Assembly (NCBI GenBank): GCA_016207865.1
Contig: JACQZD010000094.1
Location: 1 to 6,972, forward strand
Direction: 5' to 3'
Source: Nitrospirota bacterium
GTDB taxonomy: Bacteria; Nitrospirota; Thermodesulfovibrionia; UBA6902; DSMQ01
DNA length: 6,972 bases
This document shows positions 1-5,803 of this stretch, piece by piece. The stretch's first letter is position 1. Each line of letters opens with the position of its first letter. Under the pieces are notes generated by a model. The model had not been told where the DNA came from. It worked only from the letters and a program-made list of their open reading frames with translations, and did no database searches. The translations under genes and the position numbers were made by a program.

Positions 1-6
1 TCGTGT

Positions 7-48
7 GCGGGAGGGAGGCAAGGGGCAGAAAAAACTCCCGCCGTTTTC
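7..48 (+). terminator. Possible weak rho-independent terminator of an upstream gene
   Basis: A perfect 7-bp inverted repeat GCGGGAG (7-13) / CTCCCGC (35-41) has a 21-nt purine-rich loop. It is followed by CGTTTTCC, a short and interrupted T run. The GC-rich stem and T run resemble an intrinsic terminator for a gene left of the window, but the loop is long and the T tract poor, so this is tentative. The first 72 bases are also open in frame 1, with a stop at 73-75, so the end of an unseen upstream gene cannot be excluded. Confidence 0.25.
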
Positions 49-49
49 C

Positions 50-78
50 TTGACATTTACCTCCCCCTGTGGTAACTT
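50..78 (+). promoter_or_regulatory. Sigma70-type promoter candidate for the HpaA-like gene
   Basis: TTGACA at 50-55 matches the -35 consensus perfectly. A 17-nt spacer separates it from TAACTT (73-78), a poor -10 hexamer that is preceded by TGG, giving an extended -10 (TGn) context. Transcription would start near 85, about 11 nt before the ATG at 96. That rules out the in-frame GTG at 69 as the start and leaves almost no room for a ribosome binding site. Confidence 0.4.
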
Positions 79-95
79 TTGAATTGATGATTAAT

Positions 96-359
96 ATGAA
101 AAAAGTATTAATTGTTGCGGCCGGCCTAATACCCTTGGCTTTTATTTTATATCCGGTCTTTTTTGTTACAACGGCATCCTGCGTTCCTCCTGAAGCTCAT
201 TACGCCTCAATACCTGAATACGGTAATTTATATTCATTCCCCAGATTTAACATACCCGAAGCTAAGGGACCCGGCAGCGTTAATCTGACGACCGTCATCA
301 TTGTCCCTGAGTATAAAGACACAGCTACCCAGGAATATGCCGGAGGCGCAAGGGTGTAG
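96..359 (+). CDS. HpaA-like lipoprotein, N-terminal piece ended by an in-frame amber codon
   Basis: This reading frame encodes a basic start (MKK), a hydrophobic signal segment over about residues 4-25, and then TTASC with Cys at residue 29 of the ATG-96 product. This is a loose lipobox (Thr rather than Leu at -3), so the protein may be exported as a lipoprotein. The rest reaches a strand-like segment (NLTTVIIVPEYKDTA) and stops at TAG 357-359. The next 12 nt are open in the same frame and lead directly into the piece at 372-980, so this is the first third of a single gene. ATG 96 is preferred over GTG 69 and ATG 87 because it gives a compact signal peptide and fits the promoter candidate; no clear Shine-Dalgarno precedes any of them. 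The family call rests on the downstream piece. Alone, this fragment would be an 87-residue product lacking most of the fold. Confidence 0.55.
   Translation: MKKVLIVAAGLIPLAFILYPVFFVTTASCVPPEAHYASIPEYGNLYSFPRFNIPEAKGPGSVNLTTVIIVPEYKDTATQEYAGGARV
357..359 (+). other. In-frame amber stop interrupting the HpaA-like gene
   Basis: The frame running from ATG 96 reads GTG TAG GCA GGC GGG CCC ATG and then continues open to 980. TAG is one transition from CAG (Gln), so a single C-to-T change could have created it. It may be a nonsense mutation, a sequencing or assembly error, or, less likely, a readthrough codon. No stem-loop resembling a recoding element was evident immediately downstream. Confidence 0.75.
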
Positions 360-371
360 GCAGGCGGGCCC

Positions 372-980
372 ATGACAACAGGCATGCTGAAGGTATTTAA
401 GAGCTTTGCCGGCAGTCTGGGTGAAGATGTTCAGGCGCAGCTTGTGGCAAAGGGGATGACTACAAAGGGTCCTTATGCAATGTCTGAGGTGACGTATCCT
501 GATAAAAAAGGCGCAGACCTCACTATTTCAACAAATATTATCTTTGATATTAATTACAGCTCTAATGCAAAATATATCGGAGAACGAAGCTTCACAGGCG
601 GGGTTTACGGAAGAATGTATTGCGCTGTAATGACTGTGGGGATGAAGGTTTATTATAAAATGCTTGAACCAATGCTTGAACCCCTGTCAGAAGAAAAGAT
701 GTGGATTAAAAAGCTGGACCTCGGGGTTCAGGAGTTCCCGTTCACATACGCCATGCAGCAGGAACGTTATGTTACAGGCTCTGACGGCTGCGGAGGGTAC
801 TATTACGGCTGGAGGGATACAAATACTTATATATACGACGAAAGAGTCAAGATATTTTCAGACATATTAAAAGGCGCCTATCCTCAAATAATGAAAACAG
901 CGTGGAATTATCTGGATACGGATGAGATGCTCAATCTGAAACTGAAATCACAGGAGATCCGGGAGAGAAAGAGGTATTAG
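372..980 (+). CDS. HpaA-like (neuraminyllactose-binding hemagglutinin family) protein, C-terminal piece
   Basis: This 202-residue piece has no signal peptide of its own. It resembles Helicobacter HpaA, as I recall that sequence, in segment order. An early helix (SFAGSLGEDVQAQLVAKGM, 11-29) matches HpaA's helix before its QNQGYKV. A central strand ends in the KVxxxMLEP motif (92-100), followed by a KKLDLGVQEF segment (113-122) resembling HpaA's SELDIQEKF. A final amphipathic helix runs into the charged tail QEIRERKRY. HpaA proteins are outer-membrane or surface lipoproteins, so this half alone would lack its export signal. It lies in the same frame as the upstream piece, separated only by TAG and four codons. 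Restart at ATG 372 is possible, with a weak AGGCGG just upstream, but a broken gene is more likely. The family call is by eye and moderate in strength. The stop lies 8 nt before the Lgt-like gene. Confidence 0.55.
   Translation: MTTGMLKVFKSFAGSLGEDVQAQLVAKGMTTKGPYAMSEVTYPDKKGADLTISTNIIFDINYSSNAKYIGERSFTGGVYGRMYCAVMTVGMKVYYKMLEPMLEPLSEEKMWIKKLDLGVQEFPFTYAMQQERYVTGSDGCGGYYYGWRDTNTYIYDERVKIFSDILKGAYPQIMKTAWNYLDTDEMLNLKLKSQEIRERKRY
659..682 (+). repeat. 12-bp perfect tandem duplication (MLEP MLEP)
   Basis: AATGCTTGAACC occurs twice back to back (659-670 and 671-682), giving MLEPMLEP at residues 97-104 of the C-terminal piece. The repeat is a multiple of three and perfect at the DNA level, so it is probably a recent slippage duplication. 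It falls at the LEP motif shared with HpaA. Confidence 0.85.
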
Positions 981-988
981 GTTGTGAC

Positions 989-1810
989 ATGTTCCCTTTT
1001 ATCCATATCGGCAGTCTGTCAATTTCCACCTGGCGTGTTGTTGTTCTTGCCTCTTTAGTCATATGCTGGATTCTTCTCCTTCTGCGCGCAAAAAATCTGG
1101 GCTATCCCGTCTCTAAGGTTTTCATATGGTTAATGCTCGGACTGCCGGCTGCCACCCTGGGAGGGCATCTTTTTAATAAATTAATCCCCTTTATATTTGA
1201 GACAGGAAATACTTCCAACTCTATGTCAGGGCTCACTATTATAGGGAGTATTATATCCGGGCTTCTTTACAGCCTGCTTTACATTAAATATGTCATGAAA
1301 CTTTCTCCCCTGCACCTTCTGGATGCCGGCGCCTTTGTCTTCCCCCTTTCTATTATGCTGGGCCGTATGGGATGCCTTCTGGGAGGATGCTGTTACGGCA
1401 GGGCCGTCCCTGAATCAATCAGCAGTTCTTTCCTGTCAGTCTTTACACTGCCCGTTGATTTCTATGCCCCGCCCTCAGAGGCATGGTATGCCTATAAGGA
1501 TATGCCCCATGACAGCCATGTATGGAATCTCCCTCTTTTTTTAATGATAAATGCCTTTTTTGCATTAATAGTCACGGAAACTGTTTATCGCAAACGGAAA
1601 GAATGGGGGCTTTATCCCGGAACGGTTTTTGCCGCAGCCGGCGCCCTGTATGCCCTCGGGCGTTTCCCCGCAGAGTTCCTGCGTGAGGAAAAAGTTGTCG
1701 GCAGTACTATTTTCAATCCATGGCAGTTATCAATATTTTTTCTTTTTTGTATGTTTTTTATCTGGCTTTGCGTTAGTATCTATAAGCGCAAACATGGAAC
1801 AACATCTTGA
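989..1810 (+). CDS. Lgt-family (prolipoprotein diacylglyceryl transferase-like) membrane protein with cysteine-rich signature
   Basis: The 273-residue protein has about seven membrane segments (roughly 15-33, 44-66, 82-100, 109-131, 181-199, 209-224, 243-264), the layout of Lgt, which transfers diacylglycerol from phosphatidylglycerol to the lipobox cysteine. The Lgt fingerprint region is present at residues 125-137 as GRMGCLLGGCCYG, and the C-terminal GRFPAEFLRE (224-233) is also Lgt-like. Arg126 aligns with E. coli R143. The positions of the conserved Asn146 and Glu151 are Cys129 and Cys134, and the His of the Lgt 'SFHGG' motif appears to be Ile85. A conventional transferase role is therefore doubtful; the protein fits the GCCYG-type Lgt paralogs of unknown function. 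The ATG at 989 follows GAGG (971-974) at a long spacing, 8 nt after the HpaA-like stop, so the two are probably cotranscribed. The neighbouring lipoprotein could be a substrate or partner, but this is inference. Confidence 0.8.
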   Translation: MFPFIHIGSLSISTWRVVVLASLVICWILLLLRAKNLGYPVSKVFIWLMLGLPAATLGGHLFNKLIPFIFETGNTSNSMSGLTIIGSIISGLLYSLLYIKYVMKLSPLHLLDAGAFVFPLSIMLGRMGCLLGGCCYGRAVPESISSSFLSVFTLPVDFYAPPSEAWYAYKDMPHDSHVWNLPLFLMINAFFALIVTETVYRKRKEWGLYPGTVFAAAGALYALGRFPAEFLREEKVVGSTIFNPWQLSIFFLFCMFFIWLCVSIYKRKHGTTS

Positions 1811-1838
1811 ACCATAGAGAACTCAAAGAATGATAAAT

Positions 1839-1993
1839 TTTAACCACAGATTTCTCAGATTCCCCAGATAAAATAAAAAACTTCTAAAAAAATCTGTGCT
1901 AATCTGTGTACTCTGCAGCTGAATTCTGTTTTATTTTTTCTGTGGTTATATTTTTTGAGAAATCTGTGTTAATCTGTGTAATCTGTGGTTAAA
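1839..1993. repeat. Intergenic AATCTGTG-unit repeat element with terminal inverted repeat
   Basis: The gap between the Lgt-like gene and the radical SAM operon is made of variants of AATCTGTG and its complement CACAGATT. The edges form an inverted repeat, 1839-1861 against 1971-1993, matching at 21 of 23 positions; each arm's outer end is TTTAACCACAGATT or its complement. Inside, a 26-bp direct repeat (1890-1915 and 1960-1985) differs at two positions, and CTGTGGTTA recurs at 1940-1948 and 1983-1991. The transcript could fold into a long imperfect hairpin. No transposase or flanking target duplication is visible, so it is best called a short non-coding dispersed repeat. As general recollection, similar ACCACAGATTACACAGATT-type repeats occur between genes in diverse bacterial genomes. 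It may act as a terminator or attenuator between the two operons, but no classical T-tailed terminator is seen. Confidence 0.75.
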
Positions 1994-2010
1994 TGCTGTT
2001 TTAAGTTTTA

Positions 2011-2017
2011 AGGAGGG
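2011..2017 (+). promoter_or_regulatory. Strong Shine-Dalgarno of the radical SAM operon
   Basis: AGGAGGG, preceded by TTTTA, lies 6 nt before the ATG at 2024. It is close to a full anti-Shine-Dalgarno match, fixes the start of the first radical SAM gene, and is much stronger than the sites of the two downstream genes, which overlap their predecessors. Confidence 0.85.
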
Positions 2018-2023
2018 TTTTAA

Positions 2024-3553
2024 ATGAAAATTAAATTCGTCAATCCAAAGCATCACCCGCACTCAATGAATTTCCTGCACTGTCTGGACCTTGTAGGCGT
2101 AAAATATTCTCACATGCCATTATCCCTTCCAACCCTCGCGGCGCTGACCCCTCCGGACTGCGCGGTGGAGATTGAAGATGAAAACGCAGGGGCTGTAAAA
2201 TTTGAAACCGATGCGGATATTGTTGCATTGACCGGCTCTGTGCCCCAGAGAAGGCGCGTATTTGAATTAGCCGATGAGTTCAGAAGGCGCGGCAAACCGG
2301 TGGTTATCGGCGGGCCGATTACATTTGACATGCCGGATGAATGCGCGGCTCACGCGGACGTAGTCTTTATCGGAGAGGCAGAGTATACGTGGCCGGAATT
2401 TATTAAAGATTTCCGGCAGGGGAAACACAGGAATTTGTACCATCAGAAAGAATGGATAAATATGGAAGATTCGCCTGCGCCTCATTTTCATCATCTTAAA
2501 TCCGCTCACTATGCAAGCGGATGCGTCCAGGTTACGAGGGGATGTCCGAACCGGTGCGACTTCTGCGACATTCCGGTAAAATACGGCGGTCAGCCCCGCT
2601 CTAAGAAAATTGAGCAGGTTCTAAGCGAGATAATGACACTTTCCGAGCTCGGCTATGATTCGGTGTTTATCGTAGATGATAATTTTGCGGGGAACAAGCC
2701 ATATGCAAAATCCCTTTTGAAAAAAATAGCGGAGCTGCTTCCTTCACTTCCGACAAAGATGTACTTTTACACTCAGGCGGCTCTGGATGTGGCAAATGAT
2801 GATGAATTACTGGAGTTATTCCGTGCCGCTGCCTTTCTCCGCATGTTCGTAGGCATAGAAACCAGAGATGCAGGCAAGCTGGAGGCACTGAATAAAAAAC
2901 ACCAGACCGGGATGGATATAAAGCGCGCCGTTGAAAAGATTAAGTCCTACGGCATTACAATATGGGGCGGCATGATGTTCGGGCTTGAAGGCGATGACCT
3001 GTCGTCTTTTGAGAAACAGTTTGAATTTATCAGGGACGCTGACTTTCTTCCGATTCAGGTAGGGCTTCTGCAGGCGGTTCCGGGCACGCCCTTGTATATT
3101 CGCGCTGTCGCGGAAAAACGGTTTCTGCGGCTTCCTTCCATTTATGGATTAACCGCCCTGAGCGAGGAAGAACTCTCAAAGGCAACCAATCTGCTCCCGA
3201 AGAACATGAGCGAAACGGAGCTTGAGATGAATTTTGCCCGTATCCTGAGAAAGATTTTCTCGCCGGACGCCTTCAGGGCAAAGATGGTTCAGTACATACA
3301 CTCCAACACCAGGAACATGCTGACGTCTCTTCCGTCTCTCAACATGAAGACCGTGATGATTCTTGTGCGGCTGCTCTCATTTTATTTATTCCGCGCAGAT
3401 ATGAAAACCCGGAAAATGTTTTTTCAGGTTCTGCGGGTTCTGGCGGCCCACTCCATGCGGAATCTTGATGAAACCGTTTTTCACCTGCTTGCGTACAAGC
3501 ACATGCAGACGCACTACTACAAAATAGCGGATATCTGCGAATCAAGACGATGA
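2024..3553 (+). CDS. B12-binding domain radical SAM protein, HpnP-like/DUF4070 type (paralog 1)
   Basis: The 509-residue product has the architecture of class B (cobalamin-dependent) radical SAM enzymes. A Rossmann-like B12-binding domain covers about residues 1-135 and includes DADIVALTGS (63-72), VVIGGP (93-98) and VVFIGEAEYTWPEF (113-126). A radical SAM core follows, with the 4Fe-4S motif RGCPNRCDFC (Cys174, Cys178, Cys181). Further core motifs are VDDNFAGN (217-224), VGIET (276-280) and LLQAVPGTPLY (348-358). The C-terminal part (about 385-500), with LLPKNMSETEL, resembles the DUF4070 extension of hopanoid C-2 methylase HpnP and relatives. Such enzymes commonly methylate sp3 carbons using SAM and methylcobalamin, but the substrate here is unknown and no hopanoid genes are in view. 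The last ~70 residues are basic and hydrophobic, possibly for membrane contact. It is the first gene of the operon; its stop overlaps the next start as ATGA. Confidence 0.9.
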   Translation: MKIKFVNPKHHPHSMNFLHCLDLVGVKYSHMPLSLPTLAALTPPDCAVEIEDENAGAVKFETDADIVALTGSVPQRRRVFELADEFRRRGKPVVIGGPITFDMPDECAAHADVVFIGEAEYTWPEFIKDFRQGKHRNLYHQKEWINMEDSPAPHFHHLKSAHYASGCVQVTRGCPNRCDFCDIPVKYGGQPRSKKIEQVLSEIMTLSELGYDSVFIVDDNFAGNKPYAKSLLKKIAELLPSLPTKMYFYTQAALDVANDDELLELFRAAAFLRMFVGIETRDAGKLEALNKKHQTGMDIKRAVEKIKSYGITIWGGMMFGLEGDDLSSFEKQFEFIRDADFLPIQVGLLQAVPGTPLYIRAVAEKRFLRLPSIYGLTALSEEELSKATNLLPKNMSETELEMNFARILRKIFSPDAFRAKMVQYIHSNTRNMLTSLPSLNMKTVMILVRLLSFYLFRADMKTRKMFFQVLRVLAAHSMRNLDETVFHLLAYKHMQTHYYKIADICESRR

Positions 3554-5067
3554 AAATCTGTCTGATTAATACCCGTTTCCCTTTGTCTTTGTGGGACTTT
3601 TCCTACTGCAAAGACATTGACGGGAGTATGTTTCCGTTCCCTCCGCTGTCGCTTGCCGTATTAGCAGCTTTAACCCCCTCGGGGCACGAAGTCTTTATAT
3701 TGGACGAAAACGTCAGGCCCGTAGACACGGCTCTTGATGCTGATATGGTCGGCCTTACCGGCTATGATATTCAGAAGGAAGCGGTTTATAAACTGGCCGA
3801 TGAATTCCGGGGCAGGGGAATAACCGTGGCAATCGGAGGGCCTCTTGTGCGGAAGTCGGACCTTGATGAATGCTCCCAGCATGCGGATGTTGTTTTTTTA
3901 GGGGAAGCCGAGCATACATGGCCGGCTTTCATTCACGATTTTGAAGCCGGGCATGCACAGCCGGTATATCTTCAGAACGGATTTGTGGCTTTGACTGATT
4001 CTCCAACGCCGCGTTTTGAACTGCTTGCGCTTCAGGCATATTCAACTGCAATCATTGAAACATCCCGCGGCTGCCCTCATTCATGCGAATTCTGCGAAAT
4101 ACCGGTCCGATTAGGCAGAAAATCGCGGGGGAAATCGCCTGAGCAGGTGATGGCTGAGATTCGGAATCTCCACACGCTGGGAGTTGATTCCATATTCATT
4201 ATTGACGACAACTTTTTCGGAAACCGCAAAAGGGCGGTTGAACTTCTTAACGAGATTGAACGATTTGTCCAATCCATTGACTACCGCATCTATTTCAGCT
4301 GTTCACTCACGATAGACATCGCGCTGGATGAAGAGATACTCGTTCTTCTTAACAGGGCAAACTTCCGCAGGGTATTTATCGGCATTGAAACCCCGCGGGA
4401 GTCAAATTTTACAATAATGAAAAAACATCAGAACACCAGAATAAATCTGCTGGAGGCCATCCGCAGAATACAGTCAAACAATCTTATTGTATGGGGGGCT
4501 TTTATTGTAGGCTTTGACAACGACGACAAAAATATTTTTAATGAACAGCTTGAATTTATCCGGGCGTCGTCAATTCCGGTAGTTATGGCCGGAATGCTGC
4601 AAGCCCTTCCGGGGACGCCCCTGTATGACCGCATAAAACACGAGGGAAGGCTCAGAGATGATACGGCAGGAGGAATCAGAGGCGCGGCGGACAGCCTGGT
4701 CCATACTAATATCACGCCGGTGAATATGAGTTCTGAGGAGCTTGCCGAGGGGTACAGATATCTGGCGCAGAATCTCTACACTTACGATAATTTTTCAGAA
4801 CGGCTTATAAATGCAATTGCTATCGGGAAAAAATATGGAATCAAAGGCCGGACACAAATCACTAAGAAAGGGCTGATGACCCTGCTCAGGCTTCTCCGCT
4901 ACTATCTGCTTTCTGCGGACCTGAAGCGGGCGCGCATGTTCATGCGTGTCATCACCCGGACCCTTATTCATAATCCTCAGCACCTTTATACGGCGCTCAT
5001 ACACCTTGTCGTATATAAGCATCTTAAGCTATTTTATGAACAGGGAACCTCTGATAAAAAAATTTGA
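3550..5067 (+). CDS. B12-binding domain radical SAM protein, HpnP-like/DUF4070 type (paralog 2)
   Basis: The 505-residue protein is collinear with the preceding gene product. Its B12-binding domain covers about 1-135, including LDADMVGLTG, VAIGGP and VVFLGEAEHTWPAF. The radical SAM CX3CX2C motif is RGCPHSCEFC (Cys175, Cys179, Cys182), followed by IDDNFFGN (218-225), IGIETP (277-282), MLQALPGTPLYDR (349-361) and a DUF4070-like C-terminus with NITPVNMSSEELAEGY. The HpnP resemblance (LQALPGTPLYDR, EGRL) is closer than in paralog 1, but it is not enough to name the substrate. Both paralogs share an unusual tail of the form LLRLLxxYLxxADxK...YKHxxxxY. Start ATG 3550 overlaps the upstream stop by 4 nt with no good Shine-Dalgarno, implying translational coupling and similar amounts of the two proteins. 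A tandem duplication followed by divergence explains the pair; whether they act in sequence, as a complex or on different substrates is unknown. Confidence 0.9.
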   Translation: MKICLINTRFPLSLWDFSYCKDIDGSMFPFPPLSLAVLAALTPSGHEVFILDENVRPVDTALDADMVGLTGYDIQKEAVYKLADEFRGRGITVAIGGPLVRKSDLDECSQHADVVFLGEAEHTWPAFIHDFEAGHAQPVYLQNGFVALTDSPTPRFELLALQAYSTAIIETSRGCPHSCEFCEIPVRLGRKSRGKSPEQVMAEIRNLHTLGVDSIFIIDDNFFGNRKRAVELLNEIERFVQSIDYRIYFSCSLTIDIALDEEILVLLNRANFRRVFIGIETPRESNFTIMKKHQNTRINLLEAIRRIQSNNLIVWGAFIVGFDNDDKNIFNEQLEFIRASSIPVVMAGMLQALPGTPLYDRIKHEGRLRDDTAGGIRGAADSLVHTNITPVNMSSEELAEGYRYLAQNLYTYDNFSERLINAIAIGKKYGIKGRTQITKKGLMTLLRLLRYYLLSADLKRARMFMRVITRTLIHNPQHLYTALIHLVVYKHLKLFYEQGTSDKKI

Positions 5068-5803
5068 GAATATTTTCTGGCTCATCCTTATCTCAGCTTC
5101 ACACCTGGGCTTTTCCTACTATTTTTTTAACGGCTGGTGGTATTCCGCAATCGGCTCCATTTTAATTATTTTCTTCAGCTATATGCTGTGGAGAGAGCGG
5201 TTCGCAGTGATTCTCGGGCTAAAAATCAGTAAAGAGGCGATTAAATTTTCCATGGCTCTTTTGACTGCTTCATTTCTCGGTTCGTATTTTATAATGAATG
5301 CTGCAGCAACAAAAAGCCTGGTTAAGATTCAGGTCATAGCTTATCAGAATTTTATCCATGACCTGTTTTATACATTAAATGAGGAAATGGTCCTCGGTGC
5401 CATTTTGCTCGGCATAACGGCAAGAAAAACACGGATAAGCCCTGTTTATATCTCAATCGGGACCGCCGTTGTTTTTTCTGCGCTCCATTTTATCTTTTAT
5501 AAATGGGTTTTTGACATCAAAGGCATTATTCAGCCAACGGCATTGATTACACTGTTTTTTGCAGGCGTTATGCGGAATAATCTGATAATAGCGGTAAAGC
5601 ATATCGGATATGCATGGGCTCTCCATTTCAGCTGGATAGCTGTCATGCTCGGGACAGACCACTTTTTCACAGAGACAGGGATACGTCTTTCAGAGCCGGA
5701 CAGATTTAATCTGTACCTTGGTTCAGGCGGGATGCTGATAATTTCAATTATACTGGCAGTGTTCAGCGTCTGGTTTTACAAGAGAAAAACACAGACTGTT
5801 TAA
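5036..5803 (+). CDS. CPBP-like (Rce1/CAAX-type) intramembrane protein with degenerate active site
   Basis: The 255-residue product is almost entirely hydrophobic, with about seven or eight membrane segments. It carries the motif order of CPBP-family intramembrane glutamic proteases: NEEMVLGA (Glu116-Glu117), FSALH (147-151, His151) and ALHFSWIA (His197). Two hallmark positions differ. The Arg of EExxxR is Gly121, and the Asn/Asp four residues after the last His is Ile201. Either activity is altered or it is a non-proteolytic member. ATG 5036 was chosen although the frame is open from a GTG at 4946; the GTG would overlap the radical SAM gene by 122 nt and add residues that look like out-of-frame translation. 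From 5036 the overlap is 32 nt, in keeping with a tight operon. Its role beside two B12 radical SAM enzymes is unknown; processing or anchoring of a membrane-associated product is speculation. Confidence 0.7.
   Translation: MNREPLIKKFENIFWLILISASHLGFSYYFFNGWWYSAIGSILIIFFSYMLWRERFAVILGLKISKEAIKFSMALLTASFLGSYFIMNAAATKSLVKIQVIAYQNFIHDLFYTLNEEMVLGAILLGITARKTRISPVYISIGTAVVFSALHFIFYKWVFDIKGIIQPTALITLFFAGVMRNNLIIAVKHIGYAWALHFSWIAVMLGTDHFFTETGIRLSEPDRFNLYLGSGGMLIISIILAVFSVWFYKRKTQTV

Noticed and set aside
69..95. GTG start at 69 for the HpaA-like gene
   Set aside because: It would lie upstream of the predicted transcription start, has no Shine-Dalgarno, and adds a non-signal-like stretch before MKK.
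989..1810. Naming the membrane protein lgt
   Set aside because: Key catalytic-signature residues of Lgt are replaced by cysteines and the conserved His is not seen.
1839..1993. CRISPR array
   Set aside because: Repeat units are short, present on both strands, imperfect and unevenly spaced with no spacer-like segments; no cas genes are present.
4946..5035. GTG 4946 as start of the CPBP-like gene
   Set aside because: It would overlap the radical SAM gene by 122 nt, and the extra 30 residues look like out-of-frame translation of conserved coding sequence.
2024..5067. Naming either radical SAM gene hpnP (hopanoid C-2 methylase)
   Set aside because: The architecture is shared, but DUF4070/B12 radical SAM members are diverse, two divergent copies are present, and no hopanoid genes are visible.
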